Below are positions 1 to 6,776 of a stretch of 6,888 nucleotides of DNA, piece after piece. The notes beneath the pieces were generated by a model. It worked only from the letters and a program-made list of their open reading frames with translations. It did no database searches and was not told where the DNA came from. The translations under genes were made by a program, and so were the position numbers. Positions within the stretch are counted from its first letter, which is position 1, and each line of letters starts with the position of its first letter. The stretch spans positions 1 through 6,888 of the forward strand of contig CAKZOF010000018.1 of NCBI GenBank assembly GCA_937135995.1, read 5' to 3'. Source of the DNA: an uncultured Pyrinomonas sp. Lineage in GTDB: Bacteria > Acidobacteriota > Blastocatellia > Pyrinomonadales > Pyrinomonadaceae.

Positions 1-452
1 ACCACCGACGCATCAAGACCGATGCCTGCCATCAACAGGAAGTAGCGACGCGCACCCGTTCGCTCATCAATGGCCACGCCCGGATAGACCTTCTCTGTTC
101 GTCCTTCGACGATGGCCGCGGCGGCACGCTCCGTCTCCGTGGGCAGAGCGAGCGTCCGCGCGAGCACGTTGGCCGTGCCCATAGGCCAAACGGCGAGTCG
201 CACGCCAGCGCTGATCAAAGATTGCAGCGCTTCGTTGACGGTGCCGTCGCCGCCAGCCACGACCACCGTTGTTGCGCCGGAGCGCACGGCTTCGGCAGCC
301 AAGCGAGTCGCTTCGCCCGGTCCGCTGGTCCAGTGGACGGCGACGACGCGCGCACGTCGCGCGAGCGCTGCGGCGAGCGCTTCGACCGCTGCCCGGCGCC
401 GGTTCGCAGCGCGTCGCGCACAAGGGTTGGCGATGATGAAGACTTCGGACAT
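1..452 (-). CDS. Diacylglycerol/lipid kinase family protein (YegS/DgkB/BmrU type), 3' part cut by window edge
   Basis: This gene reads leftwards from an ATG at 452-450 and runs off the window, showing 150 residues of a family that is usually about 290-320 long. The visible part is the N-terminal DAGK catalytic domain. It starts with a Rossmann-like strand (SEVFIIANP, residues 2-10), has the signature GGDGTVNE at 67-74 (nucleotide-binding glycine-rich loop), MGTANVLAR at 91-99, and the family's MAGIGLDA segment at 141-148. Known members phosphorylate diacylglycerol, phosphatidylglycerol or other membrane lipids with ATP at the inner face of the membrane; the substrate here cannot be told. It lies 43 bp downstream of guaB on the same strand, so the two are probably co-transcribed. 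No clear Shine-Dalgarno precedes the ATG. The start is chosen because it falls directly before the first beta strand. The family call is firm; the function is generic. Confidence 0.9.
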   Translation of the reverse strand, partial: MSEVFIIANPCARRAANRRRAAVEALAAALARRARVVAVHWTSGPGEATRLAAEAVRSGATTVVVAGGDGTVNEALQSLISAGVRLAVWPMGTANVLARTLALPTETERAAAAIVEGRTEKVYPGVAIDERTGARRYFLLMAGIGLDASV

Positions 453-495
453 GCGCGGCGAAGCAGCAGGCGGGGCAAGGGGTCGAGCCGACGGT

Positions 496-2013
<1,518 letters not shown>

Positions 2014-2152
2014 TCAACAACTACGAGCAAAAGCAAGAGGCGCGCCGACCCGCTCGCGGCAGAAACGTGCGAGCGAACAGCGGCGACGCCTGATCAACGC
2101 TGTCATCCCTCGGCCTGCTGGCGATGGTTCGTCTTGGGGAGACGTGCGAGCG

Positions 2153-2174
2153 TGCAAAAGGAGGCTCGCGCCTC
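2153..2174 (-). terminator. Possible weak terminator at the end of the RodZ-like gene
   Basis: On the minus strand GAGGC-GCGA-GCCTC forms a perfect 5-bp stem closed by a GNRA-type tetraloop (2174-2161). CC and four T residues follow, within 2160-2155. The stem overlaps the TGA of the RodZ-like gene. The stem is short and the T tract weak, so this could be a partial terminator, an mRNA 3'-end stabiliser or chance. If it works, it would separate the RodZ-like transcript from guaB. Confidence 0.35.
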
Positions 2175-3015
2175 AGGGCGACGACTCGGGACGCACGATC
2201 ACAAGCTGTGCGAGGCCTTTTTCAATCGTCGGCTGAATTTGGGTCGGGCGCCCGTTGACCAGCACTTCGAACGCTCCGAGCTTGCTGCGCGAGAACTCGA
2301 TCTGCAAGCGACGTTCCGGCTGAAACTCTTTGCTCTCGTTCGGGCGCAAAATAGCTTCCGCGGCTTCACCATCGTCGGCGCGCGCGCGGATCCACACCTG
2401 TTCGTTCTTGGTGCGTATCTCGACGCGAAAAGCTGCCGCCGGAGGTGGACCAGTCTGCCCCGCCAGCGAGGCAGCGGGCGTCGGCGTGGGCAAAGCTTCG
2501 GGCGCGGTGTGGGCCGCCGTGCGCCGTTGATACCAGTGGAGCGCCGCGTAGATGCCGAGCGAAAGGATCGCCAGCACGACGATGCTCAGGATGATCGTTG
2601 GCCAAGATGAAGAGGATGTTTGCCCGTCGGTGTAAACGGTGGAAGAGCGTAGCGGCGGAACATCATCGAGCGGGATGCCCTGCTCGCGCGCGGCGCGCAA
2701 GTAGAGTTCGACCGCTTCATGTTCGTCGAATCCGACCACGCGCGCATAGGCGCGCACGAAGCTGCGGTTGAAGATGCCGCCGGGCAGCTTCTTGAAATCG
2801 TTCCTCTCGATCGCTTCGAGATTGCGAACTGAGATGCGCGTCTCGTTCGAGATGTCGTGCAACGTCAGGCCTCGCGCTTCACGTGCGCGTCGCAACCTCT
2901 CGCCAAGCGTCGCGTCTCCAGCTCGCGGCTTCTCCTCGGCGGGACGGCCTTCGGAAAGGTTCAGAGTCACGTGGCACTTAAAGGTTTTGTGATGGTCTCT
3001 CGCCGCGCTTGGCAC
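2173..3015 (-). CDS. rodZ: RodZ-like membrane protein: cytoplasmic HTH, one TM segment, DUF4115-type periplasmic domain
   Basis: Three parts are visible in the 280-aa product. A RodZ-type helix-turn-helix (HTH_25-like) spans about 36-108, with LGERLRRAREARGLTLHDIS and the family's IERNDFKKLPGGIFNRSFVRAYA core. One hydrophobic segment at about 139-160 (PTIILSIVVLAILSLGIYAAL) follows a Ser-rich stretch. A Pro/Ala linker (170-194) leads to a beta-rich C-terminal domain at about 196-276 of the DUF4115 kind. In Escherichia coli, RodZ anchors MreB to the membrane during rod-shape maintenance; E. coli RodZ has 337 residues. The longest start is a GTG at 3015-3013. A second in-frame GTG at 2970-2968 is possible, and neither has a good Shine-Dalgarno. 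Both lie behind the strong promoter at 3061-3090. No mre, mrd or ispG neighbour is present, so the role in cell shape is inferred from the family. The architecture is clear; the exact start is not. Confidence 0.85.
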   Translation of the reverse strand: MPSAARDHHKTFKCHVTLNLSEGRPAEEKPRAGDATLGERLRRAREARGLTLHDISNETRISVRNLEAIERNDFKKLPGGIFNRSFVRAYARVVGFDEHEAVELYLRAAREQGIPLDDVPPLRSSTVYTDGQTSSSSWPTIILSIVVLAILSLGIYAALHWYQRRTAAHTAPEALPTPTPAASLAGQTGPPPAAAFRVEIRTKNEQVWIRARADDGEAAEAILRPNESKEFQPERRLQIEFSRSKLGAFEVLVNGRPTQIQPTIEKGLAQLVIVRPESSP

Positions 3016-3060
3016 CTATCGGCCAACGGCGCGCTTGAACCCCAATCGTGGTCGGTAGCG

Positions 3061-3090
3061 ACTATAGCGCCCCAACTGTTTGTCTGTCAA
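3061..3090 (-). promoter_or_regulatory. Sigma-70-type promoter for the RodZ-like gene
   Basis: On the minus strand a perfect -35 box TTGACA (3090-3085) is followed after 18 bp by TATAGT (3066-3061), a 5 of 6 match to the -10 consensus. Transcription would start near 3054. That leaves a leader of about 40 bases before the GTG at 3015, or about 85 before the alternative GTG at 2970. The box stands out in GC-rich surroundings and faces away from the microcompartment genes. Confidence 0.7.
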
Positions 3091-3124
3091 TCATAAACCG
3101 TGATGAACGCGGGCGCGCCGTCCC

Positions 3125-3154
3125 TTGATTTCCGCCGCGCGACGGTGCTACGTT
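3125..3154 (+). promoter_or_regulatory. Candidate promoter for the microcompartment genes
   Basis: TTGATT (3125-3130, 4 of 6 for -35) is followed after 18 bp by TACGTT (3149-3154, 3 of 6), preceded by TG one base upstream (3146-3147) as in extended -10 promoters. Transcription would start near 3161, giving a leader of about 60 bases before the BMC-H ATG. An imperfectly placed inverted repeat CCGTC/GACGG (3118-3122, 3141-3145) flanks the -35 box and could be an operator. This is weak and is the best plus-strand candidate I can see in the gap. Confidence 0.3.
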
Positions 3155-3205
3155 TGGTTTGCAAGCTCGGCATGGAGAGCAAGATTTTAACTTCTACAAC
3201 GTAAC

Positions 3206-3210
3206 AGGAG
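3206..3210 (+). promoter_or_regulatory. Ribosome binding site of the BMC-H gene
   Basis: AGGAG lies 11 bases before the ATG at 3222. The spacing is on the long side, but the ATG is also the one that puts the conserved BMC start ([11 protein letters not shown]) directly at the N-terminus. This start is preferred over the upstream in-frame ATG at 3159, which would add 21 residues with no family similarity. Confidence 0.5.
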
Positions 3211-3221
3211 ACGCGAGAAAG

Positions 3222-3623
3222 ATGCCTCTCGAAGCACTCGGCATGGTGGAGACCAAAGGGTTCGTCGGTGCCGTGGAAGCCGCCGACGCGATGGTCAAAG
3301 CGGCCAACGTTCAATTGATCGGCAAAGAGTACATCGGCGCCGGTTACGTGACGGTCTTCGTGCGCGGCGATGTTGGCGCGGTCAAAGCGGCCACCGACGC
3401 CGGCGCTGCCGCGGCGCGGCGCGTGGGCGAACTGGTCAGCGTGCACGTCATTCCGCGCCCGCACGTCGAGGTGGAGCGCATCTTGCCGCGCAACGGGCGC
3501 GTCGGCTACAGCCCCGACGAGCGCGCGCTGCAGGGCGGCGGGCAGGCGCAACTCACCGAAGGCGAAACGGGCCGGTCGCTGCAGTCCGGCGCGCGCGAGA
3601 ACAACAAAGAGAAGAACAAGTAG
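3222..3623 (+). CDS. BMC-H shell protein (PduA/EutM/CcmK family), with C-terminal extension
   Basis: The 133-aa product is a single-BMC-domain protein, the type that forms hexameric tiles of microcompartment shell facets. Residues 3-89 closely follow PduA from memory: [10 protein letters not shown] (4-13), [12 protein letters not shown] (19-30), [20 protein letters not shown] (48-67) and VIPRPH (76-81). Lys26 and Arg79, which make hexamer-hexamer contacts in PduA, are kept. The pore loop reads Tyr37-Ile-Gly-Ala40-Gly, whereas PduA has Lys37 and Ser40, so the pore should be less polar. After residue 89 there is a hydrophilic tail of about 44 residues (Gly/Gln/Glu/Asn rich, ending in a Lys/Glu/Asn cluster) that is absent in PduA and looks disordered. 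It is the first gene of the rightward cluster and is followed by a 210-bp spacer. The family call is firm; the cargo pathway is not shown by this gene alone. Confidence 0.96.
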   Translation: MPLEALGMVETKGFVGAVEAADAMVKAANVQLIGKEYIGAGYVTVFVRGDVGAVKAATDAGAAAARRVGELVSVHVIPRPHVEVERILPRNGRVGYSPDERALQGGGQAQLTEGETGRSLQSGARENNKEKNK

Positions 3624-3833
3624 CATAGACGAACGAGCGCGATGACTGCGGCGGTAGTCGGTCCACCGAACGACGAGGAAGATGGCTGATCGGGTGCAGC
3701 GTCAACCCGAGAACAGACGTTCCGCGCTGAGAGGGCGTGCCGCGACGAAGCGAAGCGGCCGACTGATCGAGGACTTCGACACGGCGCGAGAGTGGAAGTC
3801 GCCGTCACGATCCGGCAGAAACGGAGGCGTGTC
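3624..3833 (+). other. 210-bp spacer between BMC-H and aldehyde dehydrogenase genes
   Basis: No conserved gene is seen. A possible RNA hairpin GACTGC-GGCG-GTAGTC (3644-3659, six pairs counting one G-U) lies 20 bases after the BMC-H stop. It could protect the 3' end of the abundant shell-protein message. An open frame of 57 codons (3682-3855; ATG preceded by GAGGAA) overlaps the aldehyde dehydrogenase start by 22 bases. Its product is Arg-rich and unlike any protein I know, so it may be a leader peptide or chance. Confidence 0.4.
3823..3827 (+). promoter_or_regulatory. Ribosome binding site of the aldehyde dehydrogenase gene
   Basis: GGAGG lies 6 bases before the ATG at 3834. It is the best Shine-Dalgarno in the microcompartment cluster and decides the start against an in-frame ATG at 3792, which would add 14 residues unlike the family. 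Confidence 0.75.
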
Positions 3834-5600
3834 ATGTCGGTTCATAAAGATCTGAAATCCGTTCAAGAGGCACGCGATCTGGTGGAAGCCGCGCATCAAG
3901 CGCAAAAGCGCGTTGCCGGTTTTGATCAGGCGACCATCGATCGCATCTGCGAAGCCATGGCGCGCGCTGCCTTGCGCGAAGCGGCGCGGCTGGGCGAGAT
4001 GGCGAGCGCCGAGACGGGCTACGGCATTCCCGCCGACAAGCGCGAGAAGAACCGTTTCGCCGCCGAGGACGTGTGGAACTACTTCCGCAATATGCGCACG
4101 GTGGGCGTCGTTCGCGAAACCGCCGAGATCATCGAAGTCGCTAGTCCGCGCGGCGTCGTCGCCGCCATCATCCCTTCGACCAATCCGACCTCGACGGCCA
4201 TCTTCAAGTGTTTGATCGCCATCAAGTCGCGCAACGCCGTCGTCCTTTCGCCGCATCCTTCCGCCGTTAACTGCATCAACGAGACGGTGCGTGTCGTGCG
4301 CGAGGCCGCCGTCAAGGAGGGCTTGCCGCCCGAGGCCATCGGGTGCATGACGACGGCCACCATCGAAGGCACCGAAGCTTTGATGAAGCACAAGCTGACG
4401 GCGCTCATCTTGGCAACAGGCGGCATCGGATTGGTGCGCGCCGCCTACTCCTCGGGCAAGCCGGCCTTTGGCGTCGGGCCGGGCAACGTCCCCGTCTTCG
4501 TCGATCGCACGGCGGACGTAGCGACAGCTGTGCAGAACATTTTAACGGGCAAGTGTTTCGACAACGGCACGATCTGTTCGTCCGAGCAGGCGGTGGTGGC
4601 CGATGCGCCCGTCGCGCGCGAAGTCCGCGAACAACTGACGCTTCAAGGGGCACATTTTCTGACGGCGGACGAAGCCGACAAACTGGCGCGCGTGGTGGCA
4701 ACGCCGCAACGCACGCTCAACCCGGCGATCGTCGGCAAACCGGCGCGCGTCATCGCTGAGATGGCCGGGCTGAGCGTTCCGCCCAACACGCGCTGTTTGG
4801 TCGCCGAAGTTGGCGGCGTCGGGCGCGACTATCCGCTCTCCATGGAGAAGCTTTCGCCCATTCTCGCCTTCTACGTCGTCGACGGTGTGGAACGCGGGGC
4901 GCAACTCTGCTACGAGATACTCAGTTTCGGCGGCATGGGCCACACGGTCGGCATTCACACGCGCTCGCGCGAGACAGCCAAACGGTTCGGCCTGGAGATG
5001 CCTGCCTCGCGCATCATCGTCAATTCGCCGACCACGCACGGCGCGATCGGATTCTCCACAGCGCTGCCGCCGTCGATGACCTTGGGGTGCGGATCGTGGG
5101 GCGGCAACGTCACGTCCGACAACATCTCGCCGCTCCACTTGATGGATATCAAACGCATCGCTTTCGGCATCCGGCCCGTGGGCAGCGCGCGCGTCGTGCC
5201 GGTCTCGACGGAAGCGCAGACGGCGGTGCCCACTGGTCCCGCCCCCGCCCTCGACCGCGAACAGATCGCCGCCATCGTCGATAGATTTCTCGCCCGCCGT
5301 CGCGTCGAGCGCCCGACGGCAGAGGTCGCCACGACGGCGCCCGAACCGTCAAAAGCGGAGCCACCCGCATCGGTCGCTTCGCCGCCACCGCCGAGCAACG
5401 GGGCGGACGCGCAACAGGCGCGAAGCGACGCACCGAGCGCCACGTCCAACGGCGCGCGGCGCGCCGTCGAATTCGTTTGCGAAGAGGATGTGCGCCGCGC
5501 CATCGAGCGTGGTGAGAAGATATACGTCAACGCGCGCACCATCATCACGCCAGCGGCGCGTGACATGGGCGAAGCGGCCGAAGTGTTCGCCAAGATCTGA
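3834..5600 (+). CDS. Microcompartment CoA-acylating aldehyde dehydrogenase (EutE/PduP-like) with encapsulation helix and EutQ/EutT-like C-terminal module
   Basis: The 588-aa product should convert an aldehyde plus CoA and NAD+ to acyl-CoA and NADH inside the shell. Residues 1 to about 455 are the dehydrogenase: [13 protein letters not shown] (113-125) as in EutE and AdhE, nucleotide-binding [10 protein letters not shown] (195-204), GVGPGNVP (213-220), and the catalytic loop [14 protein letters not shown] (239-252) with Cys248 as nucleophile. Family members usually end near 460-500. Here three extra parts follow: an amphipathic helix [16 protein letters not shown] (474-489) of encapsulation-peptide type; a Pro/Ala/Ser linker (about 491-543); and a terminal module at 545-588 whose TIITPAARD (569-577) recalls the N-termini of EutQ and EutT. 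The protein starts directly with the dehydrogenase, so the PduP-style N-terminal targeting peptide is missing, consistent with C-terminal targeting. The chain length of the substrate cannot be read from sequence. Two spacers of about 200 bp flank the gene. Confidence 0.95.
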   Translation: MSVHKDLKSVQEARDLVEAAHQAQKRVAGFDQATIDRICEAMARAALREAARLGEMASAETGYGIPADKREKNRFAAEDVWNYFRNMRTVGVVRETAEIIEVASPRGVVAAIIPSTNPTSTAIFKCLIAIKSRNAVVLSPHPSAVNCINETVRVVREAAVKEGLPPEAIGCMTTATIEGTEALMKHKLTALILATGGIGLVRAAYSSGKPAFGVGPGNVPVFVDRTADVATAVQNILTGKCFDNGTICSSEQAVVADAPVAREVREQLTLQGAHFLTADEADKLARVVATPQRTLNPAIVGKPARVIAEMAGLSVPPNTRCLVAEVGGVGRDYPLSMEKLSPILAFYVVDGVERGAQLCYEILSFGGMGHTVGIHTRSRETAKRFGLEMPASRIIVNSPTTHGAIGFSTALPPSMTLGCGSWGGNVTSDNISPLHLMDIKRIAFGIRPVGSARVVPVSTEAQTAVPTGPAPALDREQIAAIVDRFLARRRVERPTAEVATTAPEPSKAEPPASVASPPPPSNGADAQQARSDAPSATSNGARRAVEFVCEEDVRRAIERGEKIYVNARTIITPAARDMGEAAEVFAKI

Positions 5601-5799
5601 GGCGGAGGCCGTTTCGACGATTCGATGCGAACGGACCGCCCCGACCGACTCGAATGCGGTCGAAGTTCGCCGAAGCGGGGGGCTCCGTCGTGGCAGTACG
5701 GAAGGGGCGTCATTTCCGCAAGCGGAGTTTGCAACGACGCACGGGAAGAGGCATCAGAGGAGAGCAAGCAAGAGCGCGCTAACAGTCGCCGAGCGGCAT
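5601..5799 (+). other. 199-bp spacer between aldehyde dehydrogenase and BMC-P genes
   Basis: No gene is supported. The frame of BMC-P stays open upstream to 5488, but it encodes Arg/Ser-rich sequence without family similarity. The segment contains GTTTGCAA (5727-5734), GGCAT (5750-5754) and GGAGAGCAAG (5759-5768), which also occur in this order in front of the BMC-H gene. I see neither a terminator with a T run nor a convincing promoter. Confidence 0.4.
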
Positions 5800-6135
5800 A
5801 TGTTTTTGGGCAAAGTCATCGGCACGGTGTGGGCCACCAAAAAGAGTTCCGATCTCGAAGGAGTGCGCTTTTTGCTGGTTCACCCGCTCGATCTCGACAA
5901 GGAACCGACGCGCAATCTAGTGGTCGTCGCCGACCGGCTCGGTGCCGGCGTCGGCGAAGTCGTCATGTGCGCTTTCGGCAAAGCGGCTCGTTCGGCCATC
6001 GGCAATCAAGAGATGGCGATCGAAGCGGCGGTGATCGGCATCGTCGATCGTGTGGACATCGACGCCACCGCGTCGGAAGAACTCGAACGCACGGCTGATG
6101 AGCTGCGCCACGCCGCGCGCGACGGGAGACACTGA
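5800..6135 (+). CDS. BMC-P vertex protein (EutN/CcmL family)
   Basis: The 111-aa product belongs to the EutN/CcmL family, whose pentamers cap the vertices of microcompartment shells. It shows the family start MFLGKVIGTVWATKK (1-15), the strand FLLVHPLDLD (24-33), the conserved ADRLGAGVGEVVM (44-56), and the closing GNQEMAIEAAVIGIVDRVDI (68-87). Residues 88-111 form a charged, probably helical tail (ATASEELERTADELRHAAR) beyond the usual domain end. The ATG at 5800 is chosen because it puts the family N-terminus first, although no good Shine-Dalgarno precedes it. Together with the BMC-H gene this gives the minimal pair needed for a closed shell; no BMC-T gene is in the window. It sits 22 bp before the ACT gene, the tightest spacing in the cluster. 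Confidence 0.95.
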   Translation: MFLGKVIGTVWATKKSSDLEGVRFLLVHPLDLDKEPTRNLVVVADRLGAGVGEVVMCAFGKAARSAIGNQEMAIEAAVIGIVDRVDIDATASEELERTADELRHAARDGRH

Positions 6136-6157
6136 AGCGACCGAACGCAACCGATAC

Positions 6158-6595
6158 ATGGCCGATCAGGAACTCATCTATCGCATCACGCGCGCCGTTT
6201 ACGAGAACCTTGGCGCCGATCTCGAAGCGAACAAGGTCGAACGGCTGGTGCTGGACCTTTACCGCATCATCGCGCCGTTGACCGACGACGGGCAGCGCGA
6301 AACGCCGCCGGGGCAGAGTCCTTCCAATCGTTTGGTCATCTCGGTCTTCGGCGTCGATCGGCCTGGCATCGTCGCGGCGGTGGCTCAAATCTTGGCGGAA
6401 GCCGAGTGCAGCATCGTCGATATCAACCAGACGGTGGTGCAAGGGAAATTCGCCATGGTGCTCATCGCTGATGCGTCGCGCTCGCGCTACTCGGTCCAGC
6501 AACTGCGCGACCGCTTTCGGCAAGAGGGCGAACGATTGGGCGTGCGCATCTACGCGCAGCGCGAAGATATCTTCAACGCGATGCACCGGGTGTAA
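6158..6595 (+). CDS. ACT-domain protein (UPF0237/ACT_6-like) with N-terminal helical module, microcompartment-linked
   Basis: The 145-aa product ends in an ACT domain at about 57-140. It begins RLVISVFGVDRPGIVAAVA, with the DRPG turn at 67-70, continues SIVDINQTVVQGKFAMVLIAD (85-105), and is closest in my reading to the free-standing UPF0237 proteins of about 90 residues. ACT domains usually bind amino acids or other small ligands and often dimerise. The extra N-terminus (1-56) has two predicted helices, QELIYRITRAVYENLG (4-19) and KVERLVLDLYRIIA (26-39), then a Gly/Pro/Gln linker. The first helix resembles an encapsulation peptide in its hydrophobic spacing. The gene follows BMC-P by 22 bp, so co-transcription and a microcompartment role are likely, but the ligand and task are unknown. 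The ATG at 6158 has no clear Shine-Dalgarno; translation may be coupled to BMC-P. Confidence 0.88.
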   Translation: MADQELIYRITRAVYENLGADLEANKVERLVLDLYRIIAPLTDDGQRETPPGQSPSNRLVISVFGVDRPGIVAAVAQILAEAECSIVDINQTVVQGKFAMVLIADASRSRYSVQQLRDRFRQEGERLGVRIYAQREDIFNAMHRV

Positions 6596-6660
6596 AGCCC
6601 GGAGCCGCATCTGTTCGGTTGACGTTAAGCGGGATAAAGCGTCTGCGTTTTTGAGGAACG

Positions 6661-6701
6661 GCATCTTCCGAAGTTCGTCTTTCGGACGACGCCAAAGATG
6701 C
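6661..6701 (+). other. Intergenic nested stem-loop
   Basis: GCATCTT (6661-6667) pairs perfectly with AAGATGC (6695-6701). Inside, TCGTC (6675-6679) pairs with GACGA (6685-6689) around a TTTCG loop. A competing pair CCGAA (6668-6672) with TTCGG (6681-6685) excludes the inner stem. No T run follows, so it is not a standard intrinsic terminator. It lies in the 181-bp gap between the ACT and zinc-ribbon genes (6596-6776), in which I see no gene. It may mark a transcript boundary or be a regulatory RNA fold. Confidence 0.35.
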
Positions 6702-6776
6702 GTTCGATGATCTCGGCCGGCGCGTCCGGTCGGCTGCACTCGCGCGGACGCGGTTCGATTCAACGTCGGTGTCACC

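Noticed and set aside
2040..3117. GGCGCGCC palindromes near 2040 and 3112 as protein binding sites
   Set aside because: An 8-base GC palindrome recurs easily in DNA of this composition, and the two positions have no common context beyond being intergenic.
3159..3221. Upstream in-frame ATG for BMC-H adding 21 residues
   Set aside because: The extra residues do not resemble the family, and the ATG at 3222 has an AGGAG upstream and gives the PduA-like N-terminus.
4955..5767. Minus-strand open frame of 270 codons opposite the aldehyde dehydrogenase tail
   Set aside because: Low-complexity Ser/Arg/Ala composition, no motif, and it lies opposite a convincing coding sequence; a shadow of codon bias.
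5488..5799. 104-residue N-terminal extension of BMC-P (frame open upstream to 5488)
   Set aside because: It overlaps the end of the aldehyde dehydrogenase gene, is Arg/Ser-rich, and the EutN/CcmL family starts exactly at the ATG at 5800.
6586..6602. CCGGG-TGTAAAG-CCCGG hairpin over the ACT stop codon as a terminator
   Set aside because: Only 5 bp of stem and no T run after it; not enough to call a terminator.
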